NCBI RefSeq assembly: GCF_000003855.2
Contig: NW_003101645.1
Span: 15,632-79,631 of the forward strand
Direction of reading: 5' to 3'
Source of the DNA: Blastomyces gilchristii SLH14081
Taxonomy: Eukaryota; Ascomycota; Eurotiomycetes; Onygenales; Ajellomycetaceae
Length of the DNA stretch: 64,000 bases
Below the pieces are notes generated by a model, which did not search any database, had not been told where the DNA came from, and saw only the letters and a program-made list of their open reading frames with translations. This document shows, in pieces, positions 1-10,568 of this stretch. The translations under genes were made by a program, and so were the position numbers. The first letter of the stretch is position 1, and the number at the start of each line of letters is the position of its first letter.

Positions 1-1193
1 AGCTTTAATTTTCATTGCTTTAATAGAAGATGATTTGAATGCTCTCAGAATTCTTCTCAAAGCTCTGTTTTATAGACTTTGAAACAGTTCAGTAAAGTTA
101 TCTTGATTGTTTCATTAAACTTGAACTTCATAATCAGCTACTGAGATAATACAGACTATGTATAACTATCTCATAGCCTGAAAAGATAGACCTCTCTCAG
201 TATTTGATAGTCTGATTATGCTATTCAGTAGTCTCTCTGTCTTGATAATTCTTTATTGAATATGATATTTAAAATTCATCTTGGAGTTTAACCATACTCC
301 TAGTCATTTGACATTCAAACTGGGTTTAATCTCTTTATTCAGAAGAGTTAGACTTAGTTCTTTCTCATTAAATCTGAAAAAAAAGTGAATTAACTCAGTT
401 TTATTCATATTAAATTGAATTAGATTGATATCTGCTCTAACAAAGATTTTCTTTACTGCTTTCTTAATCACTTTTAAATTCTCTTTGATTGTCTTTGAAC
501 TGTAGAGTAGATCAATATTATCTATATAACTTGAAGATCTCACTATTTTCATCTCTCTATTCTTGAATAAATATGCAGTGTATATTGCAAATAAAACAGA
601 TGAGATTGAAGATCCTTGTAATACTTCTATTTTTATCTCAGTTTTATCTTGTTTTCTTCCATCAAAGAATAGTTGTATAATTCTTTTAGACATGAAACAA
701 TCAACTCATTTTATTAGAGAAAGTGACAGTTTTAACATCTTCAAAGTTTGAATCATCTTAGACTTTGAAACATGATCAAATGCATCTTTTATGTCAATAA
801 AAACTGCAGTTGAGACTAGGCCTTCATACTTTGCTACTTGAATATCATGAATAACTGAGAGAACAGTGTCAATTGCAGAACATTGTTTTCTATCTCTCAT
901 TTGTTTCTTAAATAGAAGAGAATCACTAATAGAGCTTATAAAAGATAATCTAATAGCTATTATCTTTTCTAGAACTTTTTCTAAACAGTTCAACAGAGAT
1001 ATTACTCTATATGACTTAGAAACTGAAGCTTTTCTATTAGGTTTTGCCAGGATTACTTCAGTAGCTTCTCTTCAGCATTCAGAATGATAATCATTTCTTA
1101 AGAGATTGAAAAAGAGCTCAAAATATTCATTCTTCAAGTAGGAATATGTGTTTTGAATAATTAAATGATTAATTGAATCAGGCTCTGCAGCAA
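1..1193 (-). mobile_element. Decayed LINE (non-LTR retrotransposon) ORF2 fragment
   Basis: Read on the minus strand, this segment encodes pieces of a non-LTR reverse transcriptase. One piece has an 'SAIDTVLSVIHDI' block followed by 'FIDIKDAFDHVSK'. The next has the catalytic-loop region as SYIDNI, where intact elements carry a YxDD-type motif. It matches, in inverted orientation, about 55,900-57,080 of this window (same order of peptides, many substitutions), so the two are copies of one family. Stops and frameshifts interrupt it and both ends are missing: the left end runs off the window and the right end stops at the LTR-like repeat near 1,194. It cannot be autonomous. Base composition is extremely AT-rich with almost no CpG. 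Confidence 0.85.
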
Positions 1194-1484
1194 GGAAAAG
1201 AAAGAGAAAGTATGAGAATCAGTGATTAAAGTGAATATTTATATACATATGTGATGATGTATGCAGTGAAGCTTCAGGACGGAAGAATATATACATGTTC
1301 ATAGTGGCTGAGAATTGATGATCAAGAATGGCTGAGAATCGGAGTGTACGTGTTCATGGCGGCTGAGGATCAGTGATTGAGAATGGCTGAGAATCAGAGC
1401 ATACATGTTCAAGAATGAAGCAGTTGAAATCTGTGAAGTGTAATGAAATAGTCTATATGATTGATCGGGCGCAGCCCGCCACAG
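1194..1484 (-). repeat. LTR-like repeat, inverted relative to the copy at 3,128
   Basis: The reverse complement of this stretch aligns along its length with 3,128-about 3,420. Shared landmarks in order are a TGT-initial terminus, a 'cacttcacagatttcaact' block, several copies of 'gattctcagcca' type units, and a 'ctttctctttcttttcctt' pyrimidine block. This copy keeps several CpG sites (for example 'gggcgcagcccgcc' near 1,468-1,481) that are TpG or CpA in the other copy, so it has suffered fewer transitions. It abuts the LINE fragment at about 1,194, where LINE homology ends abruptly, consistent with insertion into the LINE. It is probably a solo LTR or an end of a Gypsy-family element; exact termini are uncertain. 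Confidence 0.65.
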
Positions 1485-3127
1485 AGAGTAAGATATACTA
1501 TTCAATGTAACAGATACTCACTGAATGAACTGAGAGCATCAGCTCTTGAATCTGAAGATATTAGTTAATCAAGATAAAACAGCTCATGACACTATATATA
1601 CTTTTCTGATTAGAACTGTCACTGATATCTCAACTTCTTCTGAATCTATATTAGATGAACTATGATATATAGCAGCTCAAATCAATGAACTTCTTCAAGT
1701 ATTCACTGAAGCAGTATGATAAGAAGCACTCTGATTTTTCTCAGAACTATATATAAGAACTGATATCTCAGAATATTCAATTAATAATAATAATACTCTA
1801 TAATTCTGTGAATAATACTGAGTCTCTCACTCTGAATTCTTATATATCTGAATAATACAAGAGATGTATAATTTGTATATAACTGATTATTCAGACTGTG
1901 AATAACTGTATAGAATAATCTTCTGAGAGTTCTACTGATCTGAGATATTAAATAGTATCAGATACTTTATCTGAAACTGTAACTATTATTCTTTCATTAT
2001 TTTATAAAAGAACTGTAGAAAAGATCTGCTGAAATCACTTAATATTTCTGATAAAATCTAGTGAGATATAATAATTAACTTTACTATTAATCTTTCTAAG
2101 AGTAAGAGTTATAAAAATATTCTAATTATTATGAATTAATTGAGTAAAGATATAATATTGAAATCTTATAATAAGATGAATACTGAATAAGTTACTGAAG
2201 TCTTCTTATAGAGTCTATTTTATTAAATATATAAATTACTGAAATCTATAGTATTAGATCAGAGCTGTCAATTCATGAGCACTCTCTGAACAAGAATCTG
2301 TTAAATTCTCAAGATTATATACTATCTATTAACTATCTATTACTCTAAGACTGATGATATATCAGAACAGATAATTCAGACTGTAAAGAATTATCTCTGT
2401 AAGTTCTGTAATCACTTATAAGATAATTAATATAATCTGCTTCTATATATAGAGATTACTATCAATGAATAAGATGCTGTTTCAACAGATATAAGTCTGT
2501 TCTTTCTTACACATAGTTATCACATAAAGATGTTAAATCTTTTAAAGATTATACAGTTTATACTGAACTTTTGCAGTTTAATTCAGATTACTGATAATAT
2601 AGTAATAAAGCTCTGAGATATCTATAACTGAGCAGAGGTCTTTATAATAACTGTGAAATAAGATCAAGAGAATTAAATTAATATTCACTGAGATTTCACT
2701 AAACAATATAAGATAGAAGACTTAATATAATTAAATCTTAAGAATATACAGATTATACATTCATCTTATACACTGAATTATCATTATATTAAGTATAAAG
2801 TGATAGAAGTTCTAGATAGTTATAACTACTATCTTGACACATTATCAGAGATTTATAATGTCTTTTATACAAGCTTACTCTGTTACACTGTCACTGACTT
2901 ATTCTCTTCTTAACTGACTTCTGACTGACAGCTATCAGATAGTATAGAAGAAGATAATGAGCTTGAGTGAGAGATTGAGAATATTCTTGATAAGAGACTC
3001 TGCAGCTGTAACTGATAATATCTTATGAAATGAATCAGCTATAATTAACTGATCTGAACTCTGAGTTCTGTATTATCTGAAACAGTGACTCTTGACTGAT
3101 GAGAACTGCTTCTGAAAGAGAGAAACT
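1485..3127 (+). mobile_element. Decayed Ty3/Gypsy chromovirus, 3' part of pol (integrase + chromodomain)
   Basis: Forward translation around 2,240-2,560 gives an integrase-like order: an SDxxxQF core (SDQSCQFMS), then ILKI, then YYSKTDDISEQIIQTVKNY, matching the Gypsy integrase pattern with the TDGQTER-type block eroded. Around 2,940-3,110 a chromodomain-like stretch follows (EEDNELE, then EIENILDKRL, then YLMK). A purine-rich tract (gaaagagagaaac) lies directly before the LTR at 3,128, as expected for a plus-strand 3' end. Many in-frame stops (mainly TGA and TAA) make it nonfunctional. The 5' part (1,485 to about 2,200) is too degraded to assign with confidence. No CpG is seen over long runs. 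Confidence 0.75.
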
Positions 3128-3483
3128 AATGTAGCAGACTGCATCTGATCAATTATATAGACTATTCTGTTACACTTCACAGATTTCAACTACTTCATTC
3201 TTGAATATGTACATCTCAATTCTCAGCCACTCTTGATTACTGATTCTCAGTCATGTATGCTCTGATTCTCAGCTACTCTTGATTGCTAATTCTCAGCTAT
3301 TATAAACATGTATAGATTCTTCTGTTCTGAAGCCTTATCATGTACACTATCATGTACATGTATAAATATCTACTTCAATTACTGATTCTCACACTTTCTC
3401 TTTCTTTTCCTTCTCTAATGTTTTTCTCTTTGTTATATAAGATCTATATATTATACTGATCTATTCAGCGTAGGCCTCTTACA
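3128..3483 (+). repeat. 3' LTR of the Gypsy chromovirus remnant
   Basis: It begins with TG directly after the polypurine tract and aligns inversely with 1,194-1,484 over its first 290 bases or so. The proposed end at 'ggcctcttaca' (CA terminus) is an inference from the TG...CA rule and could be off by tens of bases. Internal repeated 'gattctcag' units are visible. Confidence 0.6.
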
Positions 3484-3976
3484 TAGTAGTATTAATACAC
3501 TTAAGCTCTCTTTTCTTAATAACTCAAGTAGTTACAGAGATATCTTCAAGAAGACTGACAGTATATATTACTTATATCTTATAAGTATTAAACTAACTCA
3601 GATTAAGACAGAATTTCTGTTCATAAATATAGATAAAGTTATGAAATTCAGATAATATATTTCTCTTATAATTCAGAAAATCTTCAATCTTAATCTCTCT
3701 ATCTTCATAACAAATATAGAAGTGTAGAGACTGTGATAATAGTAGAGTAGTTAAAGAGACTCTATTAAAATATATAATAGATTCAGAAATCTCAGATTTC
3801 TACTGAAGTAGAGATATATATACACTAGAGAATAATATAAAGTTTCTCTTAGAGAGTGAGATCAGATCAGTCTCAGTATAAGTATATAAGACTATATTAA
3901 TCTATTAATAGAGCTTGACTGATTCAAACTTATAATCAGATCAAGTGATTCAAACTGTAATATAATAAAACTAAAG
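3484..3976. other. AT-rich mutated DNA, no recognisable gene
   Basis: CpG-depleted, stop-rich in all frames. I recognise no element family here; it is probably decayed transposon sequence continuing from the LTR. Confidence 0.6.
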
Positions 3977-3982
3977 TAGTAA

Positions 3983-4492
3983 CTAGACTGACCGCTGAAA
4001 TCATGAATTTCACATTTGATCTCATTTGATCTGATCTCATACATTTCTTGATATGAATCCTGCTGAGACTAGTCATTAAAAAAACATGCAAAGTAACTAT
4101 ATATCAGATCTTAAAATGAAATCATGACTTGAAAAAAATAAGAAAGTGATCTCATTTAATCTTATTTAGTCTCATTCTTAGCATAAAGTTACTATTTTTA
4201 GACATTTTAAGGTTTTTTTTAGACTATTTTTAATTTTTTAAAAAGTAATGCTTTTTGATAACACTTAAATAAGATTTAAAGTCATTTAAAGCAATAAAAA
4301 TAATTTAAATTGAGAAGTGAAAATCATGATCTCATTTGAAAAATGTGACAAGAGAGTAGACAGTAAGTCTCACTAAGACAGTATGAAACTACTATCTAAT
4401 ATTAAAACTGTGTAATGAGATCAGTTGAATTGATAATGAGACTATTAAAAAATCTGATCCTGGTTTCAGACATGATCACACGGTCAGTCTAG
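3983..4492. mobile_element. MITE-like element with 12-bp TIRs and TAGTAA target duplication
   Basis: The left terminus ctagactgaccg (3,983-3,994) is the exact reverse complement of the right terminus cggtcagtctag (4,481-4,492). Directly outside both ends stands the same hexamer, TAGTAA (3,977-3,982 and 4,493-4,498), a perfect target-site duplication. The 510-bp interior is AT-rich, has no coding capacity and carries repeats of a 'tgatctcattt' unit. This is the structure of a non-autonomous DNA transposon. A related, undecayed end lies at 5,057-5,143. The superfamily is not assigned; a 6-bp duplication does not by itself identify one. Confidence 0.8.
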
Positions 4493-4498
4493 TAGTAA

Positions 4499-4895
4499 CT
4501 AATTAATAGTGATATATAGATAGTTATCTAAGAAGCTGTATAAGTAAGCTTAACTATCTTACTTAAATAGTGAGCTCATGAGCTACAGAGTTATTATGAG
4601 AATATCATAGATATAGTACTTAGTATACTAAGAAGATTGTATGAGAAATGCAGTAACTCTTATATATATTATCAGTAGAAGAAAAATGAATCACTGACTT
4701 CTTTGATAAGAAGTCAGCATCTAGCTATTCTATATAGATAATGAGTGAATATCTCTCTTCTATTCTATGAGTGAGAATAGTCAGAGTGATACCTCAGCAG
4801 TGTCTCACTGTCATGAAAGAAGTAATCTGCTGATCTTGTATAGAAGTGAGATTCTTATATTCATCAATTGAATCTTCCTATATTGCATCTGAATG
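4499..4895. other. AT-rich mutated DNA up to the isochore boundary
   Basis: CpG-depleted sequence without a recognisable gene. The change to normal composition is abrupt at about 4,895, just before 'gggtgattggaaaccggttcg'. Confidence 0.6.
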
Positions 4896-5056
4896 ATGTC
4901 ATAGGGTGATTGGAAACCGGTTCGAACAGCCTGCGGGATGAATGGAATCATCCGCAGGGAAGCAATGAGCCGTGTGGAACCGCAACGGGGCCTTGGCGCG
5001 GCCGGGGGCGTGACAATTTTTCACACCATTTCTGAAAGAAATGATCCATTTTCAGA

Positions 5057-5143
5057 TTTTTTTGATGCTCGGTCCTGGTGGGACTTACGCCAAGAAATGT
5101 ATGAGATCAAATGTGAAATTCATGGTCCCGCCGGTCAGTCTAG
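5057..5143 (-). mobile_element. Undecayed end of the same MITE-like family
   Basis: The reverse complement starts with ctagactgaccg and continues with 'catgaatttcacatttgat', then 'ctcatacatttcttg', the same order as the left end of the element at 3,983. The older copy has an extra short 'tgatct' duplication and A/T where this one has C/G at many sites (for example its cctgctgagactag against cccaccaggaccgag here). Homology fades beyond about 90 bp, and I could not find the second terminus, so this is a truncated or divergent family member. Confidence 0.65.
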
Positions 5144-5220
5144 TCATGTGCATCTGTTTGAATTCATGAATGGGATTGAACAGCCAGCTCTGCAGCCTGT
5201 ACGGCTCTGATTAATCTGAT

Positions 5221-5400
5221 AATGATGATAGAGGTGATACAGGGTGAAAGAGAGTGATAGAGGTGATAGAGGTGGTCGGGGTGGTAAGAGAGGGGTAGAG
5301 AGATAGAAGTAGAGGGTGGAAGTGGTAGAGGGAGCTGCGGGGCGGTAGGGGCGGTGGTGGTGGTAGCGGGGGGTAGGGGGGGAAGAGGTAGAAGGGGCTG
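5221..5400 (+). repeat. Purine-rich G/A/T low-complexity tract
   Basis: About 180 bases built from degenerate gatagaggtg and ggtggt units, with almost no C on the plus strand. Open frames through it are composition artefacts giving Pro/Leu/Ser-rich peptides. Confidence 0.8.
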
Positions 5401-6205
5401 CGCAAACAGCAAAGCGAGCGTAAGCGAGCGTTTGATGCTTGTGATATGTGAGAGAGACTTACTGTAAATGATTTGAAACATCAAAAGCAGACAGAGATTT
5501 TGCAGAGAATTTGCTTTAAATATCTTCATAATTAGAGATTGAAAATCTTCCAAAATTGAGGAGATTGGCACATATGACTAGGTCTCTTCATCTTACAATT
5601 TATATGACAGTTTGACCCGGGGTTGTGGCGTGGTAGGGTAGGGGGTAAAATGGCCTAGAAACCAATGAAGCCACACTCCGAGTGTCCAAGCCCATCTGAT
5701 AGGCGTTCGGCGACTTCGCACAGCATCATCTTCCAGAGGATGAGAATGCGCGTCGTCGTTCGCAGGTAGATCATTACATTCGGCGTCGTTAGGACGGCGT
5801 GAGATGGCGCAAAAGCAGCGAGGTAACTAGCCAGGCGCCATCCCCGAAGCAGCAGTAGTCTTTTACCATAACGGGCATAGTGCACGGCCCAGAGAATCTA
5901 CAATTTCTTTACTCCGTAGGTCCAAGCTTGGATGAAGACAAGAAATAACGAAAACTGATGAATATCTATCTTTCAATAATAAAAGAAAATTCCCAAAAAA
6001 TCAATTTACATGCAAAACACTCAAAACACTGAAGAAATACAAATTTGTTCACATGCAGACAAAAGGAGGATAGTCAAGTTTCCAAAATCATACCCAACAT
6101 CCCCTGTACCTAATCAATCGCTCTAAGAGATTCCCATGTCAATCATCCCAAGCCTTCCACCTTTCCTGTCCTCTCAGCATTCGTTTCAATAGTGTATCTG
6201 TCTAT
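5401..6205. other. Intergenic region
   Basis: A 76-codon open frame on the minus strand at 5,655-5,885 is not recognisable and is probably chance or a gene relic. The rest is intergenic and includes the 3' flank of the cysteine-rich gene. Confidence 0.5.
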
Positions 6206-6792
6206 CTATGCCTTGGTGGTGAAGTCTGTCTCTCCGGGGAAGTTCCCGGCATCAAGGGCCTTTTCGCAAGTACAGGAGTCTGATTTTCACGAAGGGGCAC
6301 GCCATATGTTTTGGTTAGCAGAGCGAATTCTTCTACAAGGAAATGGCCTCGAGAGAAAGAAAACAAGAGTTAATGGAAGGGGAAAACCCCACCTGACGCT
6401 CTCTTCCCACACGGACACGCAGCGCTGAAATGCTGATGATTCTCTGATTCGGCACGCTCACACGTACATTGGCCAGCTGGACGGCTCCCTATTTTTTATT
6501 CCCACCCCCCCGGACGCGATTATGTTAGCTTTCAGATACGCACAGCTAAGCAAGTTTGAGATGACATGCAAAAGGGGAAGAGGGAAGATCCCAGATACGA
6601 AAATTGAAAGGGAGCGAACCAGGATTAGAACTTACGGCATGAGCACCTAGGGCCTGAGGTGTCGTTTTCAGTCTTTGCTTTTTCGCAGGTGCAATGCAGG
6701 GCTTGTTGCTTGCCGCAGGAGCATCTGGCTTGGGCGGCGCAGACGCACCCTTGCTTGGAGGCGTGGCAGCATGAGAGGGGTGGGATGGTCAT
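6206..6792 (-). CDS. Small cysteine-rich protein (CxC-repeat family), 3 exons
   Basis: Exons read on the minus strand are 6,636-6,792, 6,393-6,488 and 6,206-6,279. Introns are 147 and 113 nt, with GTAAGT...TAG and GTGGGG...CAG borders, and all phases match. The product is 108 residues with 16 cysteines, mostly as CxC pairs: CC at 8-9, then pairs at 16/18, 24/26, 34/36, 50/52, 60/62, 77/79 and 87/89. The units CSCGKQQALHCTCEKA, RPAGQCTCERA and SCTCEKA form an internal repeat. The C-terminus GETDFTTKA and the repeat resemble a conserved, uncharacterised ascomycete Cys-rich family that I recognise from memory. Metal binding is plausible from the CxC spacing but unproven. No signal peptide is visible. 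The start is the only in-frame ATG upstream of the first cysteine. Confidence 0.85.
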
Positions 6793-7730
6793 TGTTTATT
6801 TTTTGCTGGTTTGGTTCTGTTCGATATTTCACCTTGTGTGGTCTGGGCTGGTCTGGTGGTGGTGGAATTTGATGTTTCTGAGACCTGGGCAGGTAGGTGG
6901 TTGATAGAGAAGATGTAGATGTAGATGTACGGGGGATGGAGGATGGAGGTGATTAGGGTTCGTGCCTGAACCTTCTCAAATGGATTGGATGGATGAGATC
7001 AGATATTGAATATCGGATAACAGTAAGATGATAAAAGCGAATAAATCAAAATATCAAGTAGTTTTATACATATACCTGTACACCTCTTATATAGTTCTTC
7101 TCAGCGGCGGGACTCAACAATGAAGTCATCGATGCATTAACAACGCCTGAGCTCTGATTGGCCGCCGCCCGGCGCCATCCTGACCAGCAAAGCGTGTGGG
7201 GCCGCGGCCCACTCATTTTATTTTAACTTTCTGCCGCCCGAGAGGCAAGATCGGCCCTGTGTTGCCAATCGCCGCAACCTCTTTGGCTGGACGGGCGCTG
7301 GGCCAGACGTTTGAGCTCTACGCTGTATGTCATGTCATCTCATTCATGGTAATATCGTAAATGGTAACTATGGCTGTTGCCTTGGCGGAGTCAGATAATC
7401 GAACCACTCGGGATCGTACCACTCGTCATCGTGCCCCTCGGCGTTTTCTTATCAGATACTCATCAATGTTGCTGTACTGTACTATATTGACTAGGACGGG
7501 AGAATTTTTTGGAACGGAGGCAAACAGAAAAAAGAATTGACAATGTAAAATAGCAGAAGGCCGCCCGGGATTAAATGATTCCAAAACAAGAGAAGAGAGT
7601 GCAAAACATAACCACATATATGTCCCTACTGACCCAGTTAACTTCTTGCAGTCATTGTCATGGCACCATTAAACATTCAAGGCAAATACCCTCCCATCTT
7701 ACTTGTCTTGTCCTTGAGACAATACGGAGT

Positions 7731-7772
<42 letters not shown>

Positions 7773-8148
7773 GAAAGAAAAGAAAGAAAGAAAAAAAGAA
7801 AAAAAATTATCCGAACGTCTAGCGAACTAGAGTATAGAGGGATAATGAAATGGGATAGATGACAAAAAAGAAAGAAATCAATCTCCAGAAGAAATAATTT
7901 CCCGCGAAACAACATATAAGCGAAATAGGAATAGGGTTTCAGTCCAAGATCCTTTAAAACAGACAAACAAAAGGAGAAGAATATCGTATATACAAAATAT
8001 CAATACCCTCCCGATTTTATTGAGAACCACGAAATCTCCCCAAGTATGTATACTTGGGTAAGCTATACCTTATTTCATAGGCAATCCCTTGGGGAATTCC
8101 GCGTCGATGCTATTTGCCAGCCCGCATTCCTCTCCCCATCCATTCGAG
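6793..8148. other. Intergenic region with a 33-base poly-A run
   Basis: No gene is recognised. It holds the probable promoter of the Cys-rich gene and the 3' flank of the homeobox gene. An uninterrupted run of 33 adenines lies at 7,737-7,769, followed by a purine-rich stretch to about 7,807. Overlapping open frames here are low-complexity Lys or Phe runs. Confidence 0.6.
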
Positions 8149-9787
8149 CTAATATGGGATAAAGGATGCCGGGAGGCTTAGTGATGAAGAGTTGCGCTCG
8201 GGATAGGAAATGTCGAATGGGCCTATGCCAACGGTGGTGATGGTGGTGGTGGTGCTGAAAGGAGATAATTGGTCTTCGCGCAGGATATGCATGTCTGGTA
8301 GAGGAGCGGATTGTAGGCCATCATCGCCTTGTTTTCAGTATCCTGTGTCCAGGTGTAATTCGGGAGGGAGGCTGGTTGGAGCTGTGCGTAGCCGAAGGGT
8401 CATGAGGGTTTGGGTGGCTGGCCTGATTTATGTAGTTGGCTGTGGGCTGGTGTTATATATATATCGTAAGCCGATGCAATCCTATGCTTTGGTGGATTAG
8501 GTATTATTAGTACTTACGTGCATGGCTAACGTTGGTATCCATGAACGTCTGCGAGGTGATATTGTCATATGAGTGGGTATTACATGGCATATCCAACCCC
8601 ATGTAGGCGTGGGTAGATGATATGCTTGCTCGGGGAGGGGATCTCAATGATCCTGCCCTCTGTCTCGTCGTATCTTGTTGTTCCATAGCCTGGATGTGAT
8701 GATGAGAAGTTTGCGAAGTAGAATGGGAAAAACTACCAGGACTCGTGCACGGACTCATATATTGGAAGCTTGATGTTTGCGGGTTGGAAAATGATGGGCA
8801 ATGCGACGCGATATCGCCTCCTATTGTTATTGGCGGCATATCAAGTTCTGACCCAGAGGCTGACGCTGAAGCCGGTGAGGGGAAGTAGCTGTCGTAATTA
8901 GAGGAAGCGCTTAACGGAGATATCGCATAGTCTTCGTCACTTAGCCTGCCCACAATATCGACTATCAAAGGCGTAAGTATATCTTCCTCTCCCCCTTCCT
9001 GGTTGGCATTTAAGTAACTCCCAGGGGAAGCGAGGGTGTGGGAAGATTGGTGCCAACTCCCGTACGGCGAATGAATGCTTCGTGCGATGTCAAAGCCATC
9101 CGCTAAGGCCTTCGAGATCAACACCCGTTCTCGATCGTCGTTTGTTAGACGTTTTAGTTTGGCTCGCCTACCGGTTTCATAATAAGCAATGTAAATGGGC
9201 GAGATGGCAAATATGCTTAAAAGAGCAGTTAACCTACCGATTCTGGAACCAAACCTGCACCTGACGCGGACTTAGACCTGGGATCTCCTTCGACAAGCGC
9301 TCCCTATGAGCGGCATCCGGATGAGCTTGGCGAGCAAATTCGTTCATGAGAAATCGAGTCTGGTTATGCGAGAGTCTGTGGTAATTGGATTATGATTAGC
9401 CCATATCCGCAAAAACACTGACGGCTAGAAAATAACCTACCGGAAGCGTTTCATCTTCCCCTTTCCTGTCTGCCAGTCGGCTGGTACTTTTGCATGGCCA
9501 CCTCCACCAGGCTGGCGTTGTCCATTTCCCTCATGGCTCTCTCTCTCAAGTTGGTCGTCACATATGCCAATGGCTAATTCATTCTCACAGTCTCCTTCTT
9601 CAGCATCATTATCGTTGGTTTTAATGCTGTGGCTTTCGACAGGATTAGAGGTCAAGTAAGCTCCTGAAATCCAATTCGCGGAAGTCGATGGCATTGAAAA
9701 TTCAGAGTTGCCCTCCAGATATTCCGTTTCAGTTTCAGATAAGATTGTTTTTATATTTCTTATCTCATTCTGGGTCTCTGCTTCAAT

Positions 9788-9821
<34 letters not shown>

Positions 9822-9943
9822 AAATTTATTGTGGGATGACCTTTGATTTCACTAGCAGGAGCAACACTTAAATGCGCCCTGGGCTCCAATTCAAAACGCT
9901 TCCGGTCGATCGGGTCGATTTGGAGCAAATCGCGATCGTTCAT
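8149..9943 (-). CDS. Homeodomain transcription factor
   Basis: Four exons on the minus strand: 9,441-9,943, 9,238-9,375, 8,518-9,167 and 8,149-8,327 (introns 65, 70 and 190 nt). They join in frame to a 489-residue product. The homeodomain spans the first two introns, running from about KRFRLSHNQTRFLMNEF to SPRQVQVWFQNRRAKLKRL; the recognition helix WFQNRR is intact. It is followed by a Ser/Pro-rich region, as in fungal developmental homeobox regulators, so nuclear DNA binding is expected. Uncertain points: the ATG at 9,943 is the first in-frame one, but a 32-base T run (9,789-9,820) inside exon 1 encodes ten lysines and sets the frame, so the true N-terminus may differ. The last intron (strong GTAAGT donor at 8,517, weak AAG acceptor) is my best model; without it translation ends at 8,507 with HARKY. 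Confidence 0.8.
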
Positions 9944-10526
9944 AACAGTTGGGAATGGCCTAAAGTTTCGGGGCTGAGCGGCTGTCGGCCGGGTTCCAGT
10001 TGTTGATATTCCAACTAGCGTCAACCTGGCGCATGGAAATGGGAGACACGAGAGACGGCACGATGAACAACAATGTGTTACACTGTATATTTTTCGATGG
10101 GGTTCAGTTGCTAGACACTCATCCGCCTATTTCCAGAAGATTGGGGTCCGAAGGAGGTAGGTAAATAGAGCACAGGTATCAATGTCGTTCTTTTCATAAG
10201 GATTTTGAGGTTCACACAGTTGCATTGAGGCTGAAACAGCCTTTCCCCAGGATCTTTGAATTTAGGTGTTGAGGTTAGATAGTCCAATAGATTTGTCGCG
10301 AGGCATTTAACGCCGGTTTGATAACATGGGTGTCACAGTATAAGGTCTGACAGAAGATGTAATGTTTCCTCTCCTAAACTGGCCCCTGGTGATCTTGATA
10401 GTCTCCTTTTCAGCTCCTGTGCCGCGCGTCAAAAGGTTCAATGTAGGTGATACCGAGTAATTGTTTACAGAAGTGTGCCCTTATTTCACATTATAAAGGT
10501 CTCTGGAGTCCGAGGGCTCGAGGTAT

Positions 10527-10568
<42 letters not shown>

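Noticed and set aside
4907..4925. tRNA or SINE B-box (ggttcgaac)
   Set aside because: A lone B-box-like string without an A box or a foldable cloverleaf.
5164..5571. Pro/Leu-rich 135-codon frame
   Set aside because: A translation of the purine-rich low-complexity tract, not a protein.
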